Below, one piece after another: positions 44,505-53,458 of a stretch of DNA of 64,000 nucleotides. Origin of the DNA: Neobacillus novalis NBRC 102450 (GTDB lineage: Bacteria > Bacillota > Bacilli > Bacillales > Cytobacillaceae). The notes under the pieces were generated by a model. That model was not told where the DNA came from, made no database searches, and saw only the letters and a list, made by a program, of their open reading frames with translations. Each line of letters starts with the position of its first letter. Position 1 is the first letter of the stretch. The stretch lies in NCBI RefSeq assembly GCF_001591805.1, contig NZ_BCVP01000010.1, positions 62,001-126,000 on the forward strand, written 5' to 3'. Position numbers and translations under genes: made by a program.

Positions 44505-45038
44505 TTAAGACGGCTGCACCGGCGGGACAAGCTTGATTTCCCGGTTGGCATAAATAGCCTCTATTTCAGCGGATTGTAACAACGTTTGAATCTCATTCGC
44601 AGGCAGTTTCATGGCCACGCCATTAAGGGCAGCTGTATAGGTATGGACAATGCGATAGGGAATTTGCTTTTCGCCTAAATACTTTTCCGAGTCCTTAAGA
44701 AACCGTTCATGACTATCCTTGACGTCCTGTTCCGCTTGTTCCAATGTTAATGGAATTCCACTTGCTTCTGCCAAGGCGACAGCCGTTTTTGCCGGTTTTG
44801 TTTTGAAGTTAATAATGATCGTTACCTCTGCCGGGCTATTCATATTAATCTTAGGGTCAATATAAATATTCTGCGTCACAACCTCTTCCCCCTTCGGTTC
44901 TTCTTGTTCTTCCTGTTCTTCCATTGGTTCAGTCTGTACTTCTTTATCCCGTTTATTTTGTGAAAAAAATACACCAAAGCCTACCAAAGACAGCAGACAA
45001 AAAACCAGTAAAACCTTTCCCCCTTTTCGCAAATCCAT
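44505..45038 (-). CDS. Membrane-anchored inhibitor-I9-like protein
   Basis: 177 residues: one N-terminal membrane helix or signal anchor (GKVLLVFCLLSLVGFGVFF), an acidic Glu-rich linker, and a C-terminal part resembling the subtilisin propeptide/inhibitor I9 fold (VTIIINFKTKPAKTAV, then RIVHTYTAALNGVAMKLPAN, EIEAIYANREIKLV). No protease domain is attached. It may inhibit or chaperone a subtilisin. GAAGGGGGT before ATG at 45038. Role inferred from the fold. Confidence 0.75.
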   Translation of the reverse strand: MDLRKGGKVLLVFCLLSLVGFGVFFSQNKRDKEVQTEPMEEQEEQEEPKGEEVVTQNIYIDPKINMNSPAEVTIIINFKTKPAKTAVALAEASGIPLTLEQAEQDVKDSHERFLKDSEKYLGEKQIPYRIVHTYTAALNGVAMKLPANEIQTLLQSAEIEAIYANREIKLVPPVQPS

Positions 45039-45141
45039 ACCCCCTTCCATAAATAGGTTTAATTATACGCTACTACTCTTAACCACTAATTGCAATTTGC
45101 TTCCATTATTTTTTTCATAGGGGTTCTATAAAATGAACTGC

Positions 45142-45204
45142 GGTGTCAGGCACCGCTCGTGGACAAATGTCCGCGTACGGTGGACATATATGGTGCCTGA
45201 CACC
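45142..45204. repeat. Dispersed hairpin repeat GGTGTCAGGCACC, inverted pair
   Basis: GGTGTCAGGCACC at 45142-45154 and its reverse complement GGTGCCTGACACC at 45192-45204 flank a core with GTGGACAAATGTCC and GGTGGACA. It can form a long cruciform. Related elements lie at 52601-52656, 56019-56031 and 57430-57484. It sits after the thiY stop and may act as a terminator-like spacer. Confidence 0.85.
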
Positions 45205-45213
45205 CAATTGATC

Positions 45214-46221
45214 TTAGAAATTGATAAAGGCATCCTTTGCTTTTATTTCTTGTTTGATCATTTTTGTACTTTTTAACCATTCCGCGACCTCTTCCCAGGT
45301 TTCTCTGTCTTGGGAACCGAATGGTTTGTCTTTTGCGTCCATCAGCGGGAGGAGGATTTGTAGGCTTTTCGTTTCAATATCCTTTTCCAGTGGGGACGTT
45401 TTCTCTTCATGCCCCATTAATAAAGACAACCCTTCTACTGGGTGATCAACAACAAATTGTTGTCCCTTCGTAATGGCAGCGATAAATTTTTTAAATACTT
45501 CTGGTTTTGCTTTTAACCCTTTTTCACTAGCCACCAAAACCAATTCATAATAATCCGGAACCCCATAGTCTGCAGGATTTAAGGTACGCATCGGGTGGCC
45601 TTCTTTTTCCAACAATAATTTCTCATGATTGATAAATCCACCCATCAGGGCATCAGTTTTTTTAGTTGCCATCGCGGGGATTAAATCCCAGCCGACATCA
45701 ACCATCTTTACCTTCTTCACATCCCCGCCATCTGACTCCATCATCGTTTGAATAATTGCTTCATCTAATGGAATTGCTGGGTAGCCTATTGTTTTGCCTG
45801 TTAAATCCTTCGGAGAATGGATTGGCCCTTCTTTGGGTACCATTAATTGATTTAATGGATGGCGAACAATTGCAGCAAATGATAGCACGGGAATATCCTC
45901 ACTGCGCGCCACCAGCACCTGTGGCTGATAGCTGATCGCCATGTCAATTTTTTCAGCCGCAACAAGTCTAAGAGGATCATTGGTATCAGCTGGCATTTGG
46001 ATTTCCACTTCCAACCCTTGTTCGTTAAAATAGCCCTTTTCTTTAGCAACATATAGGAAGGAGTGCACTGCATTTGGATACCAGTCCAGCATTAAACTCA
46101 CTTTTTGTAAATTAACAGCATTACTAGAGGTTTTATCTGAATCCCCTTTCCCACATGCACTTACTAGAAGTATCAAAAAACAAATCATAATCAAAAATCT
46201 TTTTTTCACTTGTGAAATCAT
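45214..46221 (-). CDS. thiY: ABC transporter substrate-binding lipoprotein, thiamin-precursor type
   Basis: 335 residues; lipobox LLVSACGKG (lipid-modified Cys about 23), then the NMT1/ThiY-like domain with LMLDWYPNAVHSFLYVAKEK, GYFNEQGLEVEIQMP and LVAAEKIDMAISYQPQ. It would bind the pyrimidine (formylaminopyrimidine) for import. Overlaps thiX by 4 bp (ATGA). With thiX, thiZ and tenA it forms the salvage part of the locus. Confidence 0.92.
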   Translation of the reverse strand: MISQVKKRFLIMICFLILLVSACGKGDSDKTSSNAVNLQKVSLMLDWYPNAVHSFLYVAKEKGYFNEQGLEVEIQMPADTNDPLRLVAAEKIDMAISYQPQVLVARSEDIPVLSFAAIVRHPLNQLMVPKEGPIHSPKDLTGKTIGYPAIPLDEAIIQTMMESDGGDVKKVKMVDVGWDLIPAMATKKTDALMGGFINHEKLLLEKEGHPMRTLNPADYGVPDYYELVLVASEKGLKAKPEVFKKFIAAITKGQQFVVDHPVEGLSLLMGHEEKTSPLEKDIETKSLQILLPLMDAKDKPFGSQDRETWEEVAEWLKSTKMIKQEIKAKDAFINF

Positions 46222-46997
46222 CCTCTCAAGTTGCGAATTTTATTTTTTAATAACTGTTTTTCTATGAAACTAATCAATAAAAACAGTACAATGCCCAACA
46301 ATGACAGCAGGAAAATCGCGGCAAACACTGCATCCGCTTGTAAATTTCCTGACATTCGCCTGCTGAAGTAGCCTAAGCCAACACTAGCACCAAGCCATTC
46401 ACCGATGGTTGCTCCGACAACACAATAAACGGCAGCCATCTTCACCCCAGACAGGATAACTGGCAAGGCCATCGGCACCTGAATTTTTTTAAAAATTGCC
46501 CAGCGATTAGCACCCATTGTGAGCAGTAAGTCACGGTATTCCTTCCCTCCCGACTTCAGCCCGTCATATGTACTTACAACGATTGGAAAAATGGAGATTA
46601 AAATCGTCACGGCGATTTTGCTCCAGATAGAATATCCGAACCACATGATAAAAATCGGCGAAATCGCTATCAGCGGGATGGTTTGTGAAATAACCAGAAA
46701 CGGGTACACTATTTTCTCTAAGGCACGGGAAAAATGCATTCCCGCGCCAAGCAACAGGCCGCCTGTAAGAGATATTCCAAAACCACTCAAAACCTCTAGT
46801 AGGGTTGCGGGCAAATGTTCTTGCAATAGGAGCTGCCTGTTTTCTATAAGTGACCGCCAGATTGCCGAAGGAGACGGTAATATGAAGGGGGGCACCAACC
46901 CTTTCGTCACAACCCACTCCCAAACGCTTACTAACATAATGGCAACAAGTAGGAAAAGACCATAATCCCTCAGCCATTTTTTCCAGTTAATTTTCAT
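46218..46997 (-). CDS. thiX: ABC transporter permease, thiamin-precursor type
   Basis: 259 residues and six membrane helices with the permease EAA-like loop (LLTMGANRWAIFKKIQVPMA, LPVILSGVKMAAVYCVVGAT). It carries the pyrimidine precursor across the membrane with ThiY and ThiZ. It overlaps thiZ by 11 bp and thiY by 4 bp, so expression is coupled. Confidence 0.92.
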   Translation of the reverse strand: MKINWKKWLRDYGLFLLVAIMLVSVWEWVVTKGLVPPFILPSPSAIWRSLIENRQLLLQEHLPATLLEVLSGFGISLTGGLLLGAGMHFSRALEKIVYPFLVISQTIPLIAISPIFIMWFGYSIWSKIAVTILISIFPIVVSTYDGLKSGGKEYRDLLLTMGANRWAIFKKIQVPMALPVILSGVKMAAVYCVVGATIGEWLGASVGLGYFSRRMSGNLQADAVFAAIFLLSLLGIVLFLLISFIEKQLLKNKIRNLRG

Positions 46998-47721
46998 CGT
47001 GAATCAGCCGCTCCAGTTCTTGTCTCATCGTGATAAATTCTGATTGATAGATTATTTCCGTGCTTCTTGGACGCGAAAGACTCACCTTTACTTCTTGCAA
47101 ACTCTCCCGACCAAGCAAATAAATCCGGTCGCTTAACAGAATGGCTTCCTCTAAATCATGGGTGATGAACAATACCGTCTTTTGTAATTCGCCCCACAGC
47201 CCTAATAGCCAGCTGTGCATGTTCCGTTTCGTCAGCGAATCAAGTGCCCCAAACGGTTCGTCTAACAATAAAAGGTCCTTACCCGTCATGATGGTTCTTA
47301 AAAAAGCGGCCCGCTGCCTCATCCCGCCGGAAAGTTCATCCGGATAGGATTTTTCGACTTCTGCCAAACCAAAGCGGCCTAACCATTCTCGAATCTGAGG
47401 AATTTTCCGCTGACGATTTTCCTTTGACACCTCAAGTGGCAGCAAGACATTGTCTAAAACTGTTCGCCATGGTAATAGCAAATCCTTTTGCGGCATATAG
47501 CCTACTTTGCCTAACCTGTTTTCAGTATTTTCGCCATTGATCCGGATTTCCCCCTGGTCTGGCTCTAGTAAACCAGTAATTAATTGAAAAAGGGTGCTTT
47601 TTCCAGAACCGCTTGCACCGATAATAGAAACAAATTCACCCACTTTTACATCCATTGAGATTTTTTGAAAAATGGGTCTAGCATTTTCAAAAGCGTATGT
47701 AAGTTTTTCGATTGATAACAT
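46987..47721 (-). CDS. thiZ: ABC transporter ATPase, thiamin-precursor type
   Basis: 244 residues: Walker A GASGSGKST, Q-loop GYMPQKDLLLPWRTV, signature LSGGMRQRAAFLRT, Walker B DLLLLDEPFGALD, and the H-switch FITHDLEEA. ATG at 47721 is seven bases after the tenA stop (MLSIEKLTYAFENARP); a longer frame would overlap tenA by 50 bp and has a less likely start. Drives ThiX. Confidence 0.92.
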   Translation of the reverse strand: MLSIEKLTYAFENARPIFQKISMDVKVGEFVSIIGASGSGKSTLFQLITGLLEPDQGEIRINGENTENRLGKVGYMPQKDLLLPWRTVLDNVLLPLEVSKENRQRKIPQIREWLGRFGLAEVEKSYPDELSGGMRQRAAFLRTIMTGKDLLLLDEPFGALDSLTKRNMHSWLLGLWGELQKTVLFITHDLEEAILLSDRIYLLGRESLQEVKVSLSRPRSTEIIYQSEFITMRQELERLIHDEN

Positions 47722-47728
47722 TAATGGG

Positions 47729-48400
47729 TTAGACAGGCCAATCCTCTCCCTCGTAAACCATATCCCAGAACATGTATTCAAAGCGGGAAGTCGTCAGGAA
47801 ATGTTCTTCTAAAATCGCTAACTCCCGTTCTGGCTTTCCTTCTGTCAAATGATTTAACAACTCAATAAGCCAAATGGCAAGTGAACCAAATTCATTTGAG
47901 GAATACGTTTTTATCCAATCACCATACAGAGGATGTTCACTAGCAGTTGGATATTTATTTGCTAGCATCTTGCTAATCTCCCAATAGCTCCACATACAAG
48001 GCAGCAGTGCTGAGATTAATTCCTCAAGCGTTCCATTTTGAGCGACATTCAGCATATAGCGTGTATAGGCTAAGTTGATGGGATACGGCTTTGTTTCCTC
48101 GAGCTGTTGCCGGGTAATGCCGAATTTGGTAGCGTACCCACGGTGCAATTCCATTTCTCCATGCAATGTTTCATGAAGCAGCTTTGCGAAAACTGCCATT
48201 GTGTCAAGCTCCCTCGCTTTAACCGAACCCAATGCAAACAACTTGGAATAGTCTATTAAGAACACGTAATCCTGCTTCATATACCGGATAAATGATTCTA
48301 CTGGGAGGTCTCCCTTGCCTAATCCGATAACAAATGGATGTTGATGGGTTTTCTCCCATATTTCTTTTACCTTTTCATGTAGACGCAACGAAAATTTCAT
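47729..48400 (-). CDS. tenA: Aminopyrimidine aminohydrolase / thiaminase II
   Basis: 223 residues, all-helical TenA fold: HPFVIGLGKGDLPVESFIRY, MKQDYVFLIDYSKLFALGSV, LLPCMWSYWEI with the active-site Cys, and EMYMFWDM-type ending (RFEYMFWDMVYEGEDW). It hydrolyses aminopyrimidine from decayed thiamin to HMP. AAGGGAG before ATG at 48400 decides the start. First gene of the tenA-thiZ-thiX-thiY operon, separated from thiW by 180 bp with 21-bp repeats. Confidence 0.93.
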   Translation of the reverse strand: MKFSLRLHEKVKEIWEKTHQHPFVIGLGKGDLPVESFIRYMKQDYVFLIDYSKLFALGSVKARELDTMAVFAKLLHETLHGEMELHRGYATKFGITRQQLEETKPYPINLAYTRYMLNVAQNGTLEELISALLPCMWSYWEISKMLANKYPTASEHPLYGDWIKTYSSNEFGSLAIWLIELLNHLTEGKPERELAILEEHFLTTSRFEYMFWDMVYEGEDWPV

Positions 48401-48495
48401 GATTACTCCCTTATTTTGTGTATTTACCTTCATGTATTGCCTTTTGCCGGACTGAATTCCTGAAAAATCTCCTTTGTTCTAACGAGCCAACCCGT

Positions 48496-48556
48496 CTATC
48501 GGCGAATTTTGAGATCCTATCAGCGAATTTGCCGTTTCAATCAGCGAATCTACACA
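48496..48556. repeat. 21-bp direct repeats (ATCRGCGAAT type), three copies
   Basis: ATCGGCGAAT, ATCAGCGAAT and ATCAGCGAAT at 48498, 48519 and 48540, exactly 21 bp apart. Same step and core as 6764-6874. It lies in the thiW-tenA gap. Confidence 0.82.
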
Positions 48557-48579
48557 TCCAACCATATTTTAACGTGTGC

Positions 48580-49086
48580 TTAGTTTTTAATAGATTTACC
48601 AGCCATAATTAAAACTTTCTTTCTTAAGAAAATCGTTAATATCACCAACCCCAACAGAGCTCCAGCGAACGAGCTAAAGATAAATAAGGGGATGAACCCA
48701 AAAAGGGTTGCTTCTTTTCCAAGTAAAAGTGTTGCAACAGGATAACAGAGAATGGCACCGAATATTCCCGTTCCAATTACTTCACCAATAAAAGCCAGAT
48801 AGATTTTTCTAGTTTTTAAGAATAAAATCGATGCTAGCAGTGCCCCGACCATACTTCCCGGAAAGGCAAACATGGAACCGGTTCCCATCAAATTTCTGAG
48901 CAGGGAGACACAAAAGGCTTGGGCGACAGCGTAAAAGGGACCTAATAACACAGCTGACAAAACGTTTAGAAAATGTTGCATTGGAAAGACCTTCGTAAAT
49001 CCAATTGGAATAGATACTATGGAACTGGAAATCGTGCCAATCGCAATCATCATTGCCGTAAGCGTCAGTTTATACGTTTTGTTCAC
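48580..49086 (-). CDS. thiW: Energy-coupling factor S component ThiW
   Basis: 168 residues, about five helices; the pattern [40 protein letters not shown] and [20 protein letters not shown] is the ThiW signature (thiazole-precursor uptake with the shared ECF module). GTG at 49086 with GAGGAGG nine bases upstream is the start; it overlaps thiE by 17 bp. The ECF ATPases must be encoded elsewhere. Confidence 0.9.
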   Translation of the reverse strand: MNKTYKLTLTAMMIAIGTISSSIVSIPIGFTKVFPMQHFLNVLSAVLLGPFYAVAQAFCVSLLRNLMGTGSMFAFPGSMVGALLASILFLKTRKIYLAFIGEVIGTGIFGAILCYPVATLLLGKEATLFGFIPLFIFSSFAGALLGLVILTIFLRKKVLIMAGKSIKN

Positions 49087-49732
49087 TCCATTTTTCCTCC
49101 TCAACAATATTTCTTAATACACTTGCTGCAACCATTGGTGAATCTGCCTGGCTGATGGCAGTAATCACGGAAACTCCGTCTGCGCCAGCTTTAATGACAG
49201 AGGCAGCATTTTCACTTGTGATTCCGCCGATTCCTACGATTGGAACGGTGTAACCCTCCATTCTTAATGTTTGAATGAGTGTTGTCCCCCGTGACTGCCT
49301 TGCGTCCAACTTCGTTTTTGTCGGGAAAACAGGTCCAATCCCAAAATAATCGGCGCCATCTCTAAGGGCAATCCTAGCCTCTTCTGTGGTATGTACGGAA
49401 ACACCAAGGATTTTGTCGCCAATCCTCTCCCTTACCGTTTTCACTGGCTCATCCTCCTGCCCGATATGAACACCATCTGCCTCAATCTCCAGCGCCAATT
49501 CGATATCGTCATTGACAATGAACGGAATCTGGTGCTTTTTGCAGATTGCCTGGAATTCTTTGGCAAGTGCGTATTTTTCCAGTCCCATTAATCCCCCTTC
49601 TCCCTTTTCACGGAACTGAAAAAGGGTAATTCCACCTGCAATGGCTTCCTTTAATACTTGTATTGGATTTTTCCTGCAGTTCGTACTGCCCATGATAAAA
49701 TAAACACTTAATGCCTCACGCAAGTATTTCAT
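49070..49732 (-). CDS. thiE: Thiamin phosphate synthase
   Basis: 220 residues. Joins HMP-PP and thiazole phosphate. [39 protein letters not shown] and [20 protein letters not shown] are all canonical. ATG at 49732 overlaps the thiD stop by four bases (ATGA). Confidence 0.95.
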   Translation of the reverse strand: MKYLREALSVYFIMGSTNCRKNPIQVLKEAIAGGITLFQFREKGEGGLMGLEKYALAKEFQAICKKHQIPFIVNDDIELALEIEADGVHIGQEDEPVKTVRERIGDKILGVSVHTTEEARIALRDGADYFGIGPVFPTKTKLDARQSRGTTLIQTLRMEGYTVPIVGIGGITSENAASVIKAGADGVSVITAISQADSPMVAASVLRNIVEEEKWSEQNV

Positions 49733-50547
49733 GATCCCGCCAACTCCTTTATGTATTTTCTTTTTCGATAGGCCCAGTGGTTCGTGGGTCCATTTCCCTG
49801 ACCAATCACTAATCCATCTTCAATTGCTGCTTGAATAAAATCCTTCCCAGTTAAAACAGCTTGATAAACGTTGGAGCCTCTAGCCAATTCAGCAGTTATA
49901 ACGGCTGAGAAAGTGCACCCTGTTCCATGTGTGTTCATTGTTTGGATACGCTTGCTTGTAAAAGTGTAGAACTCGGCACCATCAAATAATAAATCAGTTG
50001 ATTCAGATTCATTTTCATCATGACCGCCTTTGATAACGATATTTTTCACACCAATATCATAAAGTCGTTTGGCTGCCTCCTTCTTATCCTCATATGTCCG
50101 GATCACCATGTCAGTCAGCACTTCCGCCTCAGGAATATTTGGAGTCACTACTTTCGCCAGCGGCAATAAGCTCCTTTTCATGGAAAAGATAGCTTCCTGC
50201 TGCAGCAAGGAGGCGCCGCCTTTTGCAATCATCACAGGGTCGACAACCACGTTCTCCCATTGATATTTTTCGAGTTGTTCCGAAACGGTCTCGATGATTT
50301 CTGCGCTAAAAAGCATTCCTGTTTTCACGGCGTCCGTTCCGATATCCTGTCCGATGGCCTCAATCTGTTTGGCAACTGCCTCAACCGTCATCGGATATAC
50401 CGCATGAACTCCCAATGTATTTTGGGCCGTGATAGCAGTCAAAACCGACATGCCGTAAACCTCTAATTCTTGAAATGTCTTCAAATCAGCCTGAATCCCA
50501 GCCCCTCCGCCGCTATCGGATCCCGCGATTGTTAATGCCTTTTTCAT
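49729..50547 (-). CDS. thiD: HMP/HMP-phosphate kinase
   Basis: 272 residues. [17 protein letters not shown] at the N-terminus, [37 protein letters not shown] and [12 protein letters not shown] with the catalytic Cys. It phosphorylates HMP twice. One base after thiM; overlaps thiE by four. Confidence 0.95.
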   Translation of the reverse strand: MKKALTIAGSDSGGGAGIQADLKTFQELEVYGMSVLTAITAQNTLGVHAVYPMTVEAVAKQIEAIGQDIGTDAVKTGMLFSAEIIETVSEQLEKYQWENVVVDPVMIAKGGASLLQQEAIFSMKRSLLPLAKVVTPNIPEAEVLTDMVIRTYEDKKEAAKRLYDIGVKNIVIKGGHDENESESTDLLFDGAEFYTFTSKRIQTMNTHGTGCTFSAVITAELARGSNVYQAVLTGKDFIQAAIEDGLVIGQGNGPTNHWAYRKRKYIKELAGS

Positions 50548-50548
50548 A

Positions 50549-51367
50549 TTACATTCCTCCGCTCATTTTTTTAAAAGAAGCATATAAATTAACGTCTTCT
50601 CCCGAAACCAATGACAATTGATTTAAAAATTCGATTTGGAAACTGCCCGGTCCCAGTTCCGCTGTTTTCTGTGCTGCCTGTTCCGCTGCAATGCCATAGT
50701 AAGCTAGTGCAGCTACAGATGCCGTGAGCAGGTCCTTTTCCACTCCTGCAAAAGCTCCAATTACAGAAGTTAATAGGCAGCCGGTACCTGTTACTTTTGT
50801 CAAAATCGAGTGTCCGTTGGCAACTACATATGTCGCTTCCCCGTCTGACACGACATCCTCCTTTCCGGTTACGACGACGACACAATTTAATTTTTGGGCA
50901 GCGGTGATGGCGAGATCAAGGAGGTTCCCTTTAGCATCGCCTGCATCAACGCCTTTAATTTCCCAATCCTCACCAACGACATTGGCGATTTCGGCGCCAT
51001 TCCCTCTAATCACTGAAACCTTGAGTTCATTCATGATTTTTTGTGCAGTTTCTGTTCGGTACCGCGTTGCTCCGGCGCCAACCGGGTCAAAAATGACGGG
51101 AATATCGTGCCAATTGGCGGCTTTTCCAGCCAGAATCATTGCCTCTACCGTTTGCGAATTTAACGTGCCAATATTCAAAACTAGTGAACTAGCAATCTGT
51201 GCCATATCCGCTGCCTCTTCGACGGCATTGGCCATGACGGGTGATGCACCAAGAGCAAGAAGCCCATTCGCCGTAAAATTCGTAACGACAACATTTGTTA
51301 TATTATGTACAAGCGGGTTTACCTCCCTTACTTTTTGTAAAGTCTCGGATAAGTTGATTTTTTCCAT
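50549..51367 (-). CDS. thiM: Hydroxyethylthiazole kinase
   Basis: 272 residues. [46 protein letters not shown], and [18 protein letters not shown] are the ThiM signature. It salvages thiazole. First gene of the operon; the TPP riboswitch and its terminator stand just upstream. GGGAGAG before ATG at 51367. Confidence 0.95.
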   Translation of the reverse strand: MEKINLSETLQKVREVNPLVHNITNVVVTNFTANGLLALGASPVMANAVEEAADMAQIASSLVLNIGTLNSQTVEAMILAGKAANWHDIPVIFDPVGAGATRYRTETAQKIMNELKVSVIRGNGAEIANVVGEDWEIKGVDAGDAKGNLLDLAITAAQKLNCVVVVTGKEDVVSDGEATYVVANGHSILTKVTGTGCLLTSVIGAFAGVEKDLLTASVAALAYYGIAAEQAAQKTAELGPGSFQIEFLNQLSLVSGEDVNLYASFKKMSGGM

Positions 51368-51390
51368 TTTAATCTCTCCCTTTTTAAAAA

Positions 51391-51427
51391 AATAAAAAAA
51401 CCAGATCCCCTAAAAAGGACCTGGTTA
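51391..51427 (-). terminator. TPP riboswitch terminator
   Basis: Minus strand AACCAGGTCC, loop TTTTTAGGG, GGATCTGGTT, then seven T, between the aptamer and thiM. Confidence 0.9.
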
Positions 51428-51457
51428 GTAAGCATGCGAATAAAATAAATTCACTTA

Positions 51458-51552
51458 ACTACTTTCCTACGCTGGTATTACCCAGATCAGGTCCGAAGGG
51501 TTAAAAACTAAACGTTTTCTCTCAGCCTGATAACAGGGCACCCCTAGTAGAT
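51458..51552 (-). promoter_or_regulatory. TPP (THI-box) riboswitch
   Basis: Minus strand: ACTAGGGGTGCCC, CAGGCTGAGAG, AACCCTTCGGACCTGATCTG, GGTAATACCAGCGTAGGAAA, AGTAGTT. All conserved THI-box segments are present. It controls thiM-thiD-thiE-thiW. The rest of 51553-51678 shows no gene. Confidence 0.97.
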
Positions 51553-51679
51553 ATTTCACTTATTAAATTATGTTCATCTTAACGCTGATTAATTTGGAAG
51601 TAAAGGAAATTGTTCCAATGATTAAGCACTTTTGGGAAAAGCTTAAAAACATTGCAGGATAAAACCATTTAAGCACATA

Positions 51680-51718
51680 AAAATGCTCTGAACTTTTTAA
51701 GGTTCTGAGCATTTTTTA
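51680..51718. terminator. Terminator downstream of the VOC gene
   Basis: AAAATGCTCTGAAC, loop, GGTTCTGAGCATTTTTT; near-perfect stem with A and T runs on both strands. It ends the 51779-52129 gene on the minus strand. Confidence 0.85.
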
Positions 51719-51778
51719 ATCTTCCTTATTCAACATAAACTCCTGGTAGGTAAATATCAGGTTTCACTTACCTTTAGT

Positions 51779-52129
51779 TTATTTTTTTTGAATAAGACCA
51801 AAACCAAGTCCTACAGGGTCCACCAAGTATGCAAGATAAAAATTATCAAACTCCATTTTATCTCGCACTATCATCGCACCATTGTTTTTAGCATTAGAAA
51901 TAGCCTCATCAATTGAATCGACTTCAATTTGAATACGAGTTCCATTAGCATAATCATTTGGTCCTCTTCCGATTCCTCCATCAATTCCAGGTTTTATATT
52001 TTTTCCAGTCGTAACAGCCCAATAATCCCATTTAGGTTCGGCTATTTCCCAACCAAAAACTTTTGAATAAAATTCCGCTGCTTTCTCAGGTTCTTGGCTA
52101 TTTAGTTCAAATCCAATTACTTTTCCCAT
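51779..52129 (-). CDS. VOC (glyoxalase/dioxygenase)-superfamily protein
   Basis: 116 residues. MGKVIGFELNSQEPEKAAEF, YSKVFGWEIAEPKWDYWAVT, then QIEVDSIDEAISNAKNNGAM and a last strand DPVGLGFGLIQKK: the beta-alpha-beta-beta-beta module pair of VOC proteins. No substrate can be named. Preceded by GGAGATGGTGGCGA. Neighbour of a glutaredoxin 18 bp upstream, perhaps an operon. Confidence 0.87.
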   Translation of the reverse strand: MGKVIGFELNSQEPEKAAEFYSKVFGWEIAEPKWDYWAVTTGKNIKPGIDGGIGRGPNDYANGTRIQIEVDSIDEAISNAKNNGAMIVRDKMEFDNFYLAYLVDPVGLGFGLIQKK

Positions 52130-52147
52130 TCGCCACCATCTCCTTTT

Positions 52148-52387
52148 TTAGCTTTTCGCGAAATCCATAAGATCTTTTAGTTCATTTGTAAAACCCTTTA
52201 CCGCACGATGATCGACCACGGTGACAGGGACACCCATAAAGCCGAGGTTCTCCACTTCCTTTTGATATTGCGAATTGGCTGACACGTTTCTGGCTTCAAA
52301 TGGAATCCCTTCTTGTGTCAGTACTTGTTTGACCATATCACATTCAATACAGTCGTTTGTCGTATAAACAATGACCTGTTTTTTCAT
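52148..52387 (-). CDS. Glutaredoxin-like (NrdH-type) protein
   Basis: 79 residues with redox CIEC (YTTNDCIECDMVKQVLTQEG), GVPVTVVDHRAVKGFTNELK and cis-Pro as in NrdH/glutaredoxin folds. It may reduce ribonucleotide reductase or other thiols. AGAGGGG before ATG at 52387. Spacing of 18 bp to the VOC gene suggests co-expression. Confidence 0.88.
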   Translation of the reverse strand: MKKQVIVYTTNDCIECDMVKQVLTQEGIPFEARNVSANSQYQKEVENLGFMGVPVTVVDHRAVKGFTNELKDLMDFAKS

Positions 52388-52600
52388 TAATCGATTTCCC
52401 CTCTTTCTAGGTTTTTCGCAGGTTATGTATGAAATTGGAGAAGCCGTCCCTGAACTCGATAATTGTCAGTTCTTGCGCTTTCCCAAGCAATAATTTCATT
52501 ATAAACAATGAACGATAAAATACTATAATAACAGTACAAAAGAAACAAACACATCAAAAACCCGAGATTCACTCAAAGGAATTACAAAAAAAACCAAAAT

Positions 52601-52656
52601 GTCCACCTGGGGTGGACATTTTACCGAAAGTGTCTTTTTGTGGTGCCTGACACCCC
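52601..52656. repeat. Dispersed double-hairpin repeat
   Basis: GTCCACCTGGGGTGGAC, a spacer with GTGTCTTTTTG, then GGTGCCTGACACC. Almost the same element stands at 57430-57484. It lies after the HipA-like gene stop and may help end transcription. Confidence 0.85.
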
Positions 52657-52675
52657 TTCTCTCGCCCTACTGGGT

Positions 52676-53458
52676 CTAGGAGTTATTGCAGTTTGCATGA
52701 ATGGGCCGGTATATTTTTTTGATGAATTTATTCATTAAATCCGGCAGTATTTTTTTGCGTCTTGTCACTAGCGCTGTGACCATCGCCTTTTTTTCATCTT
52801 TTGACACATTCCAGTCATCAGGGATTACTTCAACAATTTCTTCTATTAATAAAATGGGAATGGTTTGAATGACATCCAATTGCTCGAAAAATGGTTCCTC
52901 CTCTTCGATAAAGGAAGCCATTATTTGGTGGGTTGCACTTTTAAGCAATTCAACGGGGAGATGATCAAGCTCAGCCTCCAGCCAACTGTATGATCCGAAA
53001 ATTTCCGCCTGATCAATAATCCATAATTGGTAAGAATTTGCGGTTTCTTCACGCAAAAGAATGTTCTTCCGCGTGCGGTCACGATTACAAAGCCAGTAAT
53101 CTAGTAAAATGATTCCTGCTAACGTCTGGTGATTGTTAATCTGGCGAACATTGGAAACCTGATGACCATCCAAACAATCAGGAACATACAGCGAAGCAAA
53201 TTGATGTTGTGCATGGCTCATCTCTCTAAGTTCGGGCACTTGTGCCGAGAATTCTGGAGGAATTTCGATTATTTTCGCAAAGGGAATCGGGAGTCCAAGG
53301 TATCTTCCTAAGCCATATCCGACCCATTCATTTGGTAATGATTTTTCAAAACCAGGCTGAAAATATTTCACGACATAGTCTTTACCATCACTAAAAGTGA
53401 TTAAATGAGCATTCGATTTTCCTTCTAGTTTCCTAAGATAAGTAATGGGTTCGATCAT
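52676..53458 (-). CDS. HipA-like kinase-fold protein
   Basis: 260 residues. SNAHLITFSDGKDYVVKYFQ at the N-terminus, DYWLCNRDRTRKNILLREET with the D...N loop near residue 140 and IIDQAEIFG for the metal-binding Asp: a HipA/PI3K-like kinase core. The stop of the glycosyltransferase gene overlaps its start by one base, so it is part of a two-gene set. Spore-coat role inferred from the neighbours; target unknown. Confidence 0.8.
   Translation of the reverse strand: MIEPITYLRKLEGKSNAHLITFSDGKDYVVKYFQPGFEKSLPNEWVGYGLGRYLGLPIPFAKIIEIPPEFSAQVPELREMSHAQHQFASLYVPDCLDGHQVSNVRQINNHQTLAGIILLDYWLCNRDRTRKNILLREETANSYQLWIIDQAEIFGSYSWLEAELDHLPVELLKSATHQIMASFIEEEEPFFEQLDVIQTIPILLIEEIVEVIPDDWNVSKDEKKAMVTALVTRRKKILPDLMNKFIKKIYRPIHANCNNS

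Noticed and set aside
50724..51395. 223-residue plus-strand frame antisense to thiM
   Set aside because: It is the reverse-strand shadow of thiM and of the TPP leader; codon pattern and lack of a ribosome site speak against it.
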